Shown here in pieces: positions 43,373-52,266 of a stretch of 64,000 bases of DNA. The DNA comes from Candidatus Gaiellasilicea maunaloa (GTDB lineage Bacteria; Actinomycetota; Thermoleophilia; Gaiellales; Gaiellaceae). The stretch covers positions 62,001-126,000 of the forward strand of contig JANDLU010000002.1 in NCBI GenBank assembly GCA_024330215.1, read 5' to 3'. Under the pieces are notes generated by a model that ran no database searches, had not been told where the DNA came from, and worked only from the letters and a program-made list of their open reading frames with translations. The position numbers and the translations under genes are program-made. How positions within the stretch are numbered: the stretch's first letter is position 1; each line of letters starts with the position of its first letter.

Positions 43373-44677
43373 ATGAGTATCCTCAGCAGGCATCGCCTGG
43401 GTGCCTCGGTGTTCCTCACCCTTGGGGTGCTTGCCGCCGGCGCCATTGCGGCAAGCGCGAAGAGCGACGTCCGACTGGCAGGCGACCTATCCGTCGTCGC
43501 AGTCTGGTCGGGTGCCGAGCAGGCCAGCTTCAATGCCGTCCTGGCCGGATTCGAGCAGCGAAACCCGGGAGTGAAGGTCACGTACGCCTCCGCCGGCGCT
43601 CAACTCCCCACAGTGCTCGCAACGGCCGTCCAGGGAGGCAATCCCCCCGATGTCGCAGTGCTCCCGCAGCCGGGTCTGATGAAGGACTTCGTCGGGAAGG
43701 GCGCGCTGAAGCCGATCGACTTCGCCAAGTCGACGATCGCGAGAAACTTCTCCTCGGACTGGACGAAGCTCGGAACCGTGAACGGCAAGCTCTACGGCGT
43801 CTTCTTCAAGGGTGCGAACAAGTCGATCGTGTGGTTCAACACGAGCGTCTTCAAGCAGGCCGGGATCGCGAAGCCGCCGAAGACGTGGGCAGGCTTCCTG
43901 AAGATCGCGAAGACGCTTCGCGCGTCGGGCACGAAGGCCTACTCGATCGACGGCGCCGACGGTTGGGCGCTCACGGACTGGTTCGAGAACGTCTACCTCC
44001 GCCAGGCGGGTGCGGCAAAGTACGACCTCCTCAGCACGCACAGGATCAAGTGGACAGACCCATCCGTGAAAGCAGCACTACGGACACTGGCGCAGGTGTT
44101 CGGCGATCGAGGCAACATCGTGGGAGGCGTCTCCGGTTCGCTCCAGACCGGCTTCACCACGGCGCTGGCGCAGCTCTTCACCGACCCCCCGAACGGGGCG
44201 ATGTTCATGGAGGGGGACTTCGTGCCCTCGTTCGTGCCGGCAAAGGCCGTGGCCGGCAGGGACTACGGGTTCTTCGCCTTCCCGTCGATCAACAAGTCGG
44301 CGCCCGCCGTCGTGGGAGGTGGCGACGTTGCGGTGATGTTCAAGGACAGCGCCGCCGCGCGAGCGTTGATGACGTACCTCGCCGGTCCGGAGGCGGCAGA
44401 GATCTGGGTCCGCAGAGGCGGGTTCTCGTCGCCGAACAAGAATGTGCCGGCGAGCGCGTACCCGGACCCGACCACGCGGCGAACCGCAGCGGCGCTGGCC
44501 AACGCACGAACCTTCCGTTTCGACATGTCCGACCTCCAACCGGGGTCGTTCGGCGCCACCGTCGGCCAGGGCCAATGGAAGCTCTTCCAGGACTTCCTTG
44601 CGAACCCGAAGAACCTGGACCGCATCGCGGCGAGGCTCGAGGCAGCGGCGACCGCGGCGTACAAGGCCGGCAAATAG
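43373..44677 (+). CDS. Sugar-type ABC transporter substrate-binding protein
   Basis: 434 residues, family 1 binding protein. Signal peptide SILSRHRLGASVFLTLGVLA; then VVAVWSGAEQASFNAVL, YASAGAQLPTVLATAV and VNGKLYGVFFKGANK. GAAAGGAG lies six bases before ATG 43373. First gene of an operon with two permeases; the ligand is probably a carbohydrate but cannot be named. Confidence 0.85.
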   Translation: MSILSRHRLGASVFLTLGVLAAGAIAASAKSDVRLAGDLSVVAVWSGAEQASFNAVLAGFEQRNPGVKVTYASAGAQLPTVLATAVQGGNPPDVAVLPQPGLMKDFVGKGALKPIDFAKSTIARNFSSDWTKLGTVNGKLYGVFFKGANKSIVWFNTSVFKQAGIAKPPKTWAGFLKIAKTLRASGTKAYSIDGADGWALTDWFENVYLRQAGAAKYDLLSTHRIKWTDPSVKAALRTLAQVFGDRGNIVGGVSGSLQTGFTTALAQLFTDPPNGAMFMEGDFVPSFVPAKAVAGRDYGFFAFPSINKSAPAVVGGGDVAVMFKDSAAARALMTYLAGPEAAEIWVRRGGFSSPNKNVPASAYPDPTTRRTAAALANARTFRFDMSDLQPGSFGATVGQGQWKLFQDFLANPKNLDRIAARLEAAATAAYKAGK

Positions 44678-44702
44678 GAACGTGACGATAGAGCAGCGGG
44701 TG

Positions 44703-46025
44703 ATGGCGGATCCACTGGCGACAGGGGCTCCGCCATCACCCAGGGCCAGCGATCGACGCCGACACGCTGTTTCGGCCGCGTTCCTCGCGCCCCTTGTGAT
44801 CTCGGTTGGGATCTGGATCGTCTACCCGGCAATCAGGACTTTCGCGCGCAGCTTCTTCGATCGGTCCGGCACAGACTTCGTCTGGTTCGACAACTACCGA
44901 ACGGTCTTCACCAGCAGCACTCTTCTGACTGCGATCAAGAACAACGCCATCTGGGTCGGCGTCGTTCCCGCGCTCGTGACGTCGATCGGCCTCGTCCTGG
45001 CCGTTCTCACCGAACGCGTCCGTTTTGCGGTCGCCTTTCGCATCGCCATCTTCATGCCAATGGCCATCTCGCTCTTCGCCGCCGGCGTGATCTGGCGCAT
45101 CGAGTACGACCAAGCGCCCGAGCGCGGGGCGATCAACGCGGTCATCGCCGGGGTCCACGACGCGATCGTTCCTCCCGGTGCGCTTCCGAGCGCGTTGCCG
45201 TCGACAACCGCACTCGCGGGCTCGCCGCGGCAAGGGTTCGTCCTGCGCACGCCGACGGAGCCGGGCGAGCTCGCTCTCCTGGGCTTGACCGGGATCTTGC
45301 CGCAAGACGTCGCTCGGAGCGCCAAGCAGGCCACGCTGCCCCAGCCACAGCCGGGGGCGATCGCCGGAGTCGCGTGGCGAGACTTCCGTCCCGGCGGCGG
45401 TACCTCCGGCGTGGTCGAGCGAGAGGAGCTCGGTCTCCCGGGGTTGACGGTCGAGTTGCGCGACCGTGCGGGGCGGAAGGTCGGGACAACCTCGACCGGC
45501 GCGAACGGCACCTTCCGCTTCCCGAAGCTGGAGAGCGGCGAGTACGAAGTCGCGATCGGTGCTGCGAGCTTCAGACAGCCGTTCGGCGGACTCTCGTGGC
45601 TCGGCCCGAAGCTCATCACTCCGGCCGTCATCGCCGCCTACACCTGGATCTGGGCGGGTTTCGCCCTGGTGATCATCGCCGCCGGCCTCGCGGCAATTCC
45701 CCGCGACCTGCTCGACGCCGCGCGCACCGACGGTGCGACCGAATGGCAGGTCTTCCGTCGAATCACGGTCCCGCTGCTCGCGCCGGTCTTGACCGTCGTC
45801 TTCGTCACGATGCTGATCAACGTTCTCAAGGTCTTCGACATCATCCTGGCCGTCGCACCGGACTCGGTTCAGGCTGACGCCAACGTGATCGCGCTTGCGA
45901 TGTGGCGGGCGTCGTTCGGCGGTGTCAACGACTTCGGCCTCGGCTCGGCGATCGCGGTCGTGCTGTTCCTGATGGTCGTTCCGATCCTCGCGCTCAACGT
46001 CCGTCGCTTCCGAAGGGAGCTCTAG
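44703..46025 (+). CDS. ABC transporter permease with inserted beta-sandwich domain
   Basis: 440 residues, against about 300 for MalF/UgpA-type permeases. Helices run from about 25 to 130, then a non-membrane stretch of about 160 residues (140-300), then the last helices with the EAA loop DAARTDGATEWQVFRRITVP (338-357). Inside the stretch, residues 246-285 read GLTVELRDRAGRKVGTTSTG and FRFPKLESGEYEVAI, the pattern of an SdrD/CnaB- or carboxypeptidase-regulatory-like beta-sandwich. By position it lies on the outer face. ATG 44703 used; GTG 44682 is an alternative. No ATPase gene in the operon, so a shared MsmK-type ATPase is expected. Confidence 0.82.
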   Translation: MADPLATGAPPSPRASDRRRHAVSAAFLAPLVISVGIWIVYPAIRTFARSFFDRSGTDFVWFDNYRTVFTSSTLLTAIKNNAIWVGVVPALVTSIGLVLAVLTERVRFAVAFRIAIFMPMAISLFAAGVIWRIEYDQAPERGAINAVIAGVHDAIVPPGALPSALPSTTALAGSPRQGFVLRTPTEPGELALLGLTGILPQDVARSAKQATLPQPQPGAIAGVAWRDFRPGGGTSGVVEREELGLPGLTVELRDRAGRKVGTTSTGANGTFRFPKLESGEYEVAIGAASFRQPFGGLSWLGPKLITPAVIAAYTWIWAGFALVIIAAGLAAIPRDLLDAARTDGATEWQVFRRITVPLLAPVLTVVFVTMLINVLKVFDIILAVAPDSVQADANVIALAMWRASFGGVNDFGLGSAIAVVLFLMVVPILALNVRRFRREL

Positions 46026-46026
46026 C

Positions 46027-46917
46027 GTGGACAGCACTCTGCCCGTGGGCAAGGCGCCCACGGCCCTCGGGCGTGGGCTCGCCGCACGCGTGTTCCGGAT
46101 CGCTCGCGTCCTTCCGATCCAGGTCGGCCTGGCGGCCGTCGCAGTGCTCTGGATGTTGCCGACCGTCGGGTTGCTGCTGACCTCGCTGCTCGCTCGGGAC
46201 GACTTCAACAGCATCGGCTGGTGGAAGATCTTCACCGAACCGAGCCTGGCGACGTTCGAGAACTATCGCGCGCTGTTCGCAAACCACGCGATCACGTCGT
46301 CACTCGTCACGACGACGGTGGTCGCAGTTGGGGGAACCATCCTGCCTCTCCTGATCGCCGCGGCGGGCGCATATGCCTTCGCGTGGCTCGACTTTCCGGG
46401 CCGCGACTGGCTCTTCGTCGGTCTCGTCGGTCTGATGGTCGTTCCGGTGCAGATGGCGCTGATCCCGATCTTTCAGCTCTACAACGTCACCGGTCTCTTC
46501 GATACCGCCGCGGGTTTGATCCTGTTCCACACGGCGTTCGGGCTGCCGTTCGCGACCTTCCTGTTACGCAACTACATGATCGGAATTCCGGGAGAGCTCC
46601 TGGACGCGGCTCGGATCGACGGTGCCTCGGAGCTCCGCGTATTTCTCTGGCTGATCCTTCCGCTCGCCAAGCCGGCCCTCGCCTCGCTCGCGGTCTTCCA
46701 GTTTCTCTGGGTCTGGAACGACCTGCTCGTCGCGCTCGTCTTCGGCCGCCGAACCCAACCGATCACCGTCGCAATCTTCACCCAGTTGAGCCAGTTCGAC
46801 GCGAACATCGCGATCATCTCGACGGGCGCCTTCGTCTCACTCGTCGTGCCGCTGACGGTGTTCCTCGCGTTTCAGCGGTACTTCGTGCGCGGGCTCCTGG
46901 CTGGGGCGGTCAAATGA
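46027..46917 (+). CDS. Sugar-type ABC transporter permease (MalG type)
   Basis: 296 residues, six helices. Coupling loop DAARIDGASELRVFLWLILP at about residues 192-211 and the ending FQRYFVRGLLAGAVK are typical of the MalG family. GTG 46027 one base after the previous stop. Pairs with the fused permease upstream. Confidence 0.9.
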   Translation: MDSTLPVGKAPTALGRGLAARVFRIARVLPIQVGLAAVAVLWMLPTVGLLLTSLLARDDFNSIGWWKIFTEPSLATFENYRALFANHAITSSLVTTTVVAVGGTILPLLIAAAGAYAFAWLDFPGRDWLFVGLVGLMVVPVQMALIPIFQLYNVTGLFDTAAGLILFHTAFGLPFATFLLRNYMIGIPGELLDAARIDGASELRVFLWLILPLAKPALASLAVFQFLWVWNDLLVALVFGRRTQPITVAIFTQLSQFDANIAIISTGAFVSLVVPLTVFLAFQRYFVRGLLAGAVK

Positions 46918-46924
46918 GCTCGCG

Positions 46925-47893
46925 ATGATCGAGGTTCGGCCGGTGCTGGATGCCGAGATCGCGGCGGCGCTGAACGCGCTCCCGCTGGATCCGCCGGCGA
47001 CGCTCGAGAGCATCCCCGCTCTCCGCACTGCGTCAAGGGCGATGGAGGACCGGGTGGATTTGTGCGGTTCCGTCGAGCGAAGGGACCACGTGGTGCCGAG
47101 CGATCCGGATGCGATCGTCGGGGTTCACCGACCGCGGCGAGGCGATCGTGTCTCTCGGGCCGGCATCTACTGGGTCCACGGCGGCGGCTACATCCTCGGC
47201 AGCTATCGAGAGTGCGACCGGCAACTCCAGCGGTGGTGCAGGCTGCTCGATTGCGTCGCGGTCTCCGTGGAATACCGGCTTGCCCCCGAGCACCCCTATC
47301 CCGCTGCTCTCGAGGATTGCTACGCCGGCTTGAAATGGACCTACGAGCATGCCGCCGAGCTGGGCCTCGACGCGGCCAGGCTCGGGGTCGGCGGGACGAG
47401 CGCCGGGGCAGGACTGGCCGCGGCTCTGGCGCTGATCGCGCGCGATCGGGGTGAGATCCCACTCGCGTTCCAGCTCCTGGTCGCCCCGATGCTCGACGAC
47501 CGCAAGCTCACCGTTTCGAGTCGATGGGACGCTCCGATCTGGCCGCCGGCATCGAACGAGCTCGGTTGGAGGTCGTATCTCGGCGAGCTGCGCGGTCACG
47601 TCGTGCCCCCGTACGCGGCAGCGGCTCGCGCCGAGCACCTCTCGGGCTTGCCGCCCACCCTGGTCGTGGTGGGCGGCGTCGACGGGTTCCTCGACGAGAG
47701 CATCGCCTATGCCCAGCGCCTGCTGCACGCCGGCATCTCCACTCAGCTGAACGTCTATTCAGGAGCCCCTCACGGCTTCCTCGAGTTGGCGCCTGCATCC
47801 AGGCTGGCCAACCTCGCGAATCGCGACATCGAGGACTGGCTCGGGCCTTTCTGCGGGGAGAGCTCGCAGGCGCCGGTTTCAGATCGACGTTGA
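46925..47893 (+). CDS. Alpha/beta hydrolase of the HSL esterase family
   Basis: 322 residues. Oxyanion-hole motif VHGGGYILGS, nucleophile serine in GGTSAGAGLA, catalytic Asp in GVDGFLDES and His in APHGFLEL. Likely esterase or deacetylase acting on the imported compound; no signal peptide. Last gene of the sugar-type ABC operon, eight bases after the permease. Confidence 0.87.
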   Translation: MIEVRPVLDAEIAAALNALPLDPPATLESIPALRTASRAMEDRVDLCGSVERRDHVVPSDPDAIVGVHRPRRGDRVSRAGIYWVHGGGYILGSYRECDRQLQRWCRLLDCVAVSVEYRLAPEHPYPAALEDCYAGLKWTYEHAAELGLDAARLGVGGTSAGAGLAAALALIARDRGEIPLAFQLLVAPMLDDRKLTVSSRWDAPIWPPASNELGWRSYLGELRGHVVPPYAAAARAEHLSGLPPTLVVVGGVDGFLDESIAYAQRLLHAGISTQLNVYSGAPHGFLELAPASRLANLANRDIEDWLGPFCGESSQAPVSDRR

Positions 47894-48022
47894 GGAGCTC
47901 CGAGCTAGCTGCGGCCGGCGCAGCGACACGGGCAGCCCACATCGTGCGCAGATCGTCTGTGAGGCGCCCTTCTGAACCGCGCGCTCCTTCGGTAGCGGCT
48001 CCTCGCAGACGCAGATCGACGC
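47879..48022 (-). CDS. Possible small zinc-ribbon protein
   Basis: In the convergent gap the minus strand encodes ASICVCEEPLPKERAVQKG followed by TICARCGLPVSLR: two Cys pairs (CxC, CxxC) 25-30 residues apart, the layout of a small zinc-binding protein. No ATG, GTG or TTG is found in frame up to the TAA near 48073, so either translation begins at a rare codon or a base is missing upstream (GTG 48056 lies in another frame). The promoter motif at 48058-48074 lies directly upstream. The C-terminal tail after the second pair may be read-through. Confidence 0.4.
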   Translation of the reverse strand, partial: ASICVCEEPLPKERAVQKGASQTICARCGLPVSLRRPQLARSSSTSI

Positions 48023-48057
48023 GAGGCCGGGGCTGCGAGGTGGAGGAGTCGGGTCAC

Positions 48058-48074
48058 GCTTTACAGAGTAAAGT
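48058..48074. promoter_or_regulatory. RCTTTAC motif, site 4 (perfect palindrome)
   Basis: GCTTTAC-AGA-GTAAAGT: both halves match fully, making this the best copy. It lies upstream of the small CxC...CxxC reading frame on the minus strand and in the convergent gap between the esterase and chorismate mutase genes. Confidence 0.5.
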
Positions 48075-48096
48075 TAAGTTGCCGGGCGCGCAAGTC

Positions 48097-48414
48097 TCAC
48101 ATCGGATCGAGCCTGCGCTCGAGCTCACGCTTCGTGAGCACCAACAGCGCCGCATGGAGGTCGGACAGCCCGGCGGCGCTCAGTCGGCCGTCGTTTGCGA
48201 TTCGGAGCTCGCTGAGCAGCTCGACCTCCCGCGCGGGATCGAGAAGTGCGATCTGCCGGCCGAGCTTGCGCTCCCAGATGTGTCGCGCCAGGTCGACCCG
48301 CTGGATCACGAGCTCGAGGATCGCGCGTTCGATTCTCGAGATTTCGGTCCGCAGCCGTACAACCTCCGAATCGACTCCGGCAGCTTGGTCCTCAGCAGAC
48401 GGGTGCGCGCTCAT
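48097..48414 (-). CDS. AroQ-class chorismate mutase
   Basis: 105 residues, all helical. LRTEISRIERAILELVIQR and HIWERKLGRQIALLDPARE match the AroQ fold, including the Arg and Lys that bind chorismate. Converts chorismate to prephenate for Phe and Tyr. Lies 19 bases after the threonine synthase gene on the same strand, probably co-transcribed. No fused prephenate dehydratase or DAHP synthase domain. Confidence 0.8.
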   Translation of the reverse strand: MSAHPSAEDQAAGVDSEVVRLRTEISRIERAILELVIQRVDLARHIWERKLGRQIALLDPAREVELLSELRIANDGRLSAAGLSDLHAALLVLTKRELERRLDPM

Positions 48415-48433
48415 TCAGCCCGTGAGCGGAGAA

Positions 48434-49654
48434 TCACAGCACGACGCCCAGCTCAGCGAGCAGCGCATCCGCGTCCGGTGCGATCTCGGTCGGGTCGAAG
48501 CGGTCAGTGACCGGTCCGGGCGTCTTGAGGCCGTCGCCCGTCACGAGGAGTACGACGCGGTCCGAGCGCTGCACGGTTCCGTCGCGCGCGGCCTGTCGAA
48601 GGGCGCCGAGTGTGACGCCGGCAGCCGTCTCGCCGAAGACGCCGGTTGCGGCTGCGAGGGCGGCCATCTCGACGCCGACGTCGGTCTCCGGGACCGCGTA
48701 GATCGCACCGCCGGACTGGCGCACCGCGTCCACTGCGGCGTCTCCGTCGGCGGGACTGCCGATCGCGAGCGAGCGCACGATCGTGCTCGGCCGGATCGGC
48801 CTGACCCGGCCGCCGTCGGCGAACGCGGCGGCCACGGGTGCGCAGCCGGCTGCCTGTGCGCCGACGAGCCGCGGCCGCAGGCCGGTCACGAGACCGAGCT
48901 CGAGGAAGTCGTCGAAGCCTCTTCCGACCTTCGAGATGAGCGATCCCGAAGCAATCGGTGAGACGACGACGTCCGGAAGCTCCCAGCCGAGCTGCTCGGA
49001 GATCTCGTAGGCGACCGTCTTCGAGCCTTCGGCATAGTAGGAGCGGAGACCCACGTTGACGAAGCCCCAGGGAAGCTCGAACGAGAGCTCGACCGTGAGG
49101 CGGCTGCAGTCGTCGTAGCTGCCCCGGACCGCGAAGAGCTTCGCCCCGTACGCCGCGGTCGCGACGAGCTTCTCGCGCTCGAGGTCGTAGGGGCAGAAGA
49201 CGACGGCGTCCATGCCCTCGGCCGCTGCGCGCGCTGCGACGGCGTTGGCGAGGTTGCCCGTCGACGAGCAGGCGAGGGTGTCCAGGCCCAGCTCCTGCGC
49301 CTTCGCGCAGGCGACTGCGACGACGCGATCCTTGAACGAGTGGGTCGGGTTCGCCGTGTCCAGCTTCAACCAGAGCTCGGCCAGGCCGAGCTCGGCCGCG
49401 AGCCTCGGTGCAGTTACGAGCGGCGTCAGGCCAGGGGAGAGCCGATCGTCGGCCGGCGGTGCGACGGGAAGGAGTGGCGCGTAGCGCCACAGCGAGTCTG
49501 GCCCGGCCTCGATCTGCTCGCGCGTGGCGGAGCGATGGAGCTCGCCTTTGTCGTAGATCGGGTCGAGGGGCGCGAAGCAGGCCGGACAGGTGCCGATCCC
49601 GGCGAGGGGTTGGTCTCTACCGCAGCGGCGGCAGGAGAGGTGTGTTGCGGACAT
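48434..49654 (-). CDS. thrC: Threonine synthase (long form, zinc-ribbon N-terminus)
   Basis: 406 residues. N-terminal zinc ribbon C8, C11, C23, C26; PLP lysine K108 in PTHSFKDR; phosphate-binding SSTGNLANA; LLVTGDGLKTPG. The gene lies alone with chorismate mutase, and a second, shorter copy lies in the hom-thrB operon at 54700-55551. It may instead serve another PLP reaction such as cysteate or diaminopropionate chemistry, but threonine synthase fits best. Confidence 0.78.
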   Translation of the reverse strand: MSATHLSCRRCGRDQPLAGIGTCPACFAPLDPIYDKGELHRSATREQIEAGPDSLWRYAPLLPVAPPADDRLSPGLTPLVTAPRLAAELGLAELWLKLDTANPTHSFKDRVVAVACAKAQELGLDTLACSSTGNLANAVAARAAAEGMDAVVFCPYDLEREKLVATAAYGAKLFAVRGSYDDCSRLTVELSFELPWGFVNVGLRSYYAEGSKTVAYEISEQLGWELPDVVVSPIASGSLISKVGRGFDDFLELGLVTGLRPRLVGAQAAGCAPVAAAFADGGRVRPIRPSTIVRSLAIGSPADGDAAVDAVRQSGGAIYAVPETDVGVEMAALAAATGVFGETAAGVTLGALRQAARDGTVQRSDRVVLLVTGDGLKTPGPVTDRFDPTEIAPDADALLAELGVVL

Positions 49655-49831
49655 CTGGGCGGGCCTCCTTGTCGTTGTCTCGCTCTACATCGCCCGAGCG
49701 AGCCTGCTGCTCGGCCGGCTTGGCACCTTGCCGCCACAATCGGGTGCGACGGGCAGGTTGCCGAGGCGTCGACGGGCCGGTTCCCTCAGCCTCTCTTGAT
49801 GCGGAGCGGGACGGGTGCCCGCTGCCATTGC

Positions 49832-49848
49832 GCAGTATAAAGTAAAGT
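49832..49848 (-). promoter_or_regulatory. RCTTTAC motif, site 5 (proAB)
   Basis: On the minus strand ACTTTAC-TTT-ATACTGC, left half 7/7, right half 4/7. It touches the proA GTG at 49847. On the plus strand the same bases read TATAAAGTAAAGTGG, so a promoter -10 box could overlap the motif and proA may be leaderless. Confidence 0.45.
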
Positions 49849-51133
49849 GGTGGACGGCGCGGGCAGATCGGTGGTCGCAGACGGCCCGCTGCTCGAGCTC
49901 GTCCGCGACGAAGCGCTCGCGGCGCGGACCGCTCTACGAAGGGTCGTGCCTGCTGCTGTCGACGCCGCGCTCGGACGCGTCGCGCAGTTGTTGGCCGAGC
50001 GGCGTGCGGACTTGCTCGAGGCGAACGCGAACGACCTCGCCGCGGCGAAAGGGCGGCTCGACGCGGGCGCGCTCGACCGCTTGCGCCTCGACGCCGCACG
50101 GCTCGATGCGATGACACACGGGGTCAAGGCGACGGCGGCACTCGACTCGATCGAGCGCGAGGTGCGGTCGTGGACACTGCCGAACGGGCTCGAGGTTTCG
50201 GAGCGCCGAATCCCGGTCGGTGTGGTCGGCGCGAACTTCGAGGCTCGCCCGAACGTTGCCGTGGACATCGCGGCTCAGGTGCTGAAGAGCGGCAACGCGG
50301 TCTTGCTCCGCACCGGCGCTGCGGCGCTGGGGACGGTGACCGCGCTCGTCGACGGCGTCCTGCGACCGGCGTTCGAGGAGCACGGACTGCCCGGCGCCGC
50401 GGTCGGTCTCGTGCGCTCGGCCGACCGCGCCGGCGCGGAGGCGCTGGTCTCGCTGCCCGAGCTCGTGCCGCTCGTGATTCTCCGCGGCAGCGGAGCCTCG
50501 ACCGCTGCCCTCGCCCGGATTGCGGCGGCGAACGGGGTCGGAACGCTCGCGCACGCCGAGGGTGGTGGCGTCCTCTACGCCCACGCCGCCGCGTCGGCTG
50601 AGTCGCTCGCTGCGGTCGCACGGGCGAGCCTCGACCGGCTCGGGGTCTGCAACCGCCTCAACCTCGCGTTGGTCGACCGCGGCGCGCCGGAGCTCGCTCA
50701 CGTCCTCGTTGATGTGTGCGCCCAGCTCGGGATCGAGGCTCGAAGCACCGCCGACTTGCGTGGGACGCTGCCGCTCGACCGATCGCGGGGATACGAGTGG
50801 GCGGCGGACGCGGAGCGGGTGGCGACCGTCACCATCGAGCTCGTGGACGGCCTCGACGAGGCGGTCAGGATCGCGAACGAGGAAACCTCGGGGCTCGCGG
50901 CGACGATCGTGACAGCGGACGAGGAGGCTGCAGGCCGATTCCTCGACGACTACCGCGGAACGGCCGCGTTCTGGAACGCGACCACCAGGTTCACGGACGG
51001 ATTCGAGCTCCTGGGGATTCCGGAGACGGGCGTCAATGTCGACCGACTGCCCGGCCCGCGCGGCCCGGTCACGTATCGCGACCTCTTTCTGCGCCAGTAC
51101 CGCGTCGTCGGCGACGGCAAGCAAAGGCGATGA
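49847..51133 (+). CDS. proA: Gamma-glutamyl phosphate reductase
   Basis: 428 residues. GVVGANFEARPNVAVDIAAQ, SGNAVLLRTGAAA, and VCNRLNLALVD with the catalytic Cys in RLGVCNRL; the nicotinamide-binding segment is normal. Second step of proline synthesis. GTG start with no visible ribosome binding site. Coupled to proB by ATGA; the usual order is proB first, so the order here is reversed. Confidence 0.93.
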   Translation: MVDGAGRSVVADGPLLELVRDEALAARTALRRVVPAAVDAALGRVAQLLAERRADLLEANANDLAAAKGRLDAGALDRLRLDAARLDAMTHGVKATAALDSIEREVRSWTLPNGLEVSERRIPVGVVGANFEARPNVAVDIAAQVLKSGNAVLLRTGAAALGTVTALVDGVLRPAFEEHGLPGAAVGLVRSADRAGAEALVSLPELVPLVILRGSGASTAALARIAAANGVGTLAHAEGGGVLYAHAAASAESLAAVARASLDRLGVCNRLNLALVDRGAPELAHVLVDVCAQLGIEARSTADLRGTLPLDRSRGYEWAADAERVATVTIELVDGLDEAVRIANEETSGLAATIVTADEEAAGRFLDDYRGTAAFWNATTRFTDGFELLGIPETGVNVDRLPGPRGPVTYRDLFLRQYRVVGDGKQRR

Positions 51134-52266
51134 CCGTCGTCGTCAAGCTCGGCTCGTCGCTCGTCGCCGACGGGCAAGGCCGCGTGCGGCGGGGACTGCT
51201 AGGGGAGCGCGCCGCCGAGATCGGCACGCTGGCGCGCGCCGGAGAGCACGTCTGCGTCGTCTCCTCGGGCGCGATCGCGCTCGGACTCCGCCAACTCGGG
51301 GTCACGCGGCGACCGCGGGCGACGCCACGGCTTCAGGCTGCCTCTGCGGTCGGCCAGCTGCGACTCCAGCTCGCGTGGGTCAACGCGCTGAGGGCGGAGC
51401 AGCTCCAGGCGGCACAGCTCCTGCTCTCGGCGGGCGACTTCGCCGAGCGGGCCACGTATCTCAACGTCCGCAACGCGCTCATGGCGCTGCTGCGGCTCGG
51501 GATCGTCCCCGTCGTGAACGAGAACGACGCAACCGCCACTGACGAGATCACGTTCGGCGACAACGACGCGCTCGCGGCGCAGGTCGCGGTGCTCGTCGGG
51601 GCGAGATTGCTCGTGCTCCTCACCGAGGTTGAAGGCGTCTACACCTCTCATCCTGCCGATCCCGAGGCGCAACTCCTTGCCGAAGGTGGCTCCCTCGAAG
51701 GGATCCGGCTCGGCTCCGGCAGCGAGCACGGTCGAGGCGGCATGGAGAGCAAGATCGCGTCCGCACGGCTCGCGGCTGCCGCCGGGATTCCGACGGTGAT
51801 CGCCTCCGGCCGCGGCCCGCGCGTCCTCACGGCGATCGTCGCGGGGGAGACGCGGGGTACGCGCTTCGCGCCGACCGCAACTCCCGCCAGCGCCTTCCGG
51901 CTCTGGCTCCGTTACGCCAAGCCGACCCGCGGGAGCATCGTCGTCGACGACGGGGCTCGCGTCGCGCTCACCGACCACGGCCGCAGCCTGCTTGCCGTCG
52001 GCATTGTCAGCTGCGACGGCTCGTTCGAGCCGGGCGACGCGGTCGAGCTCGTCGCGCTCGACGGGACGGCGCTCGGGAAGGGACTGGTCGCGACCGGCGC
52101 TGCCGAGCTGCGCCGGCGGTCGCGTGGGGTCGAGGCAGTCCACCGCGACCGGCTCGTCCTCTACGAACGAGCGGACGCCGCGACCAGGCCGGGTGGTCGC
52201 GTGACGGCGCCCTCCGACGCCGAGGAGACAAGCGCCGCGTACTTCGCGAGCACCCCCGATGTGTAG
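51130..52266 (+). CDS. proB: Glutamate 5-kinase with PUA domain
   Basis: 378 residues. Amino-acid-kinase domain ([43 protein letters not shown]), then a PUA domain from about residue 280 ([16 protein letters not shown]). First step of proline synthesis; feedback-inhibited by proline in the family. Its last 106 bases overlap the end of the convergent ilvD gene. Confidence 0.93.
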   Translation: MTVVVKLGSSLVADGQGRVRRGLLGERAAEIGTLARAGEHVCVVSSGAIALGLRQLGVTRRPRATPRLQAASAVGQLRLQLAWVNALRAEQLQAAQLLLSAGDFAERATYLNVRNALMALLRLGIVPVVNENDATATDEITFGDNDALAAQVAVLVGARLLVLLTEVEGVYTSHPADPEAQLLAEGGSLEGIRLGSGSEHGRGGMESKIASARLAAAAGIPTVIASGRGPRVLTAIVAGETRGTRFAPTATPASAFRLWLRYAKPTRGSIVVDDGARVALTDHGRSLLAVGIVSCDGSFEPGDAVELVALDGTALGKGLVATGAAELRRRSRGVEAVHRDRLVLYERADAATRPGGRVTAPSDAEETSAAYFASTPDV

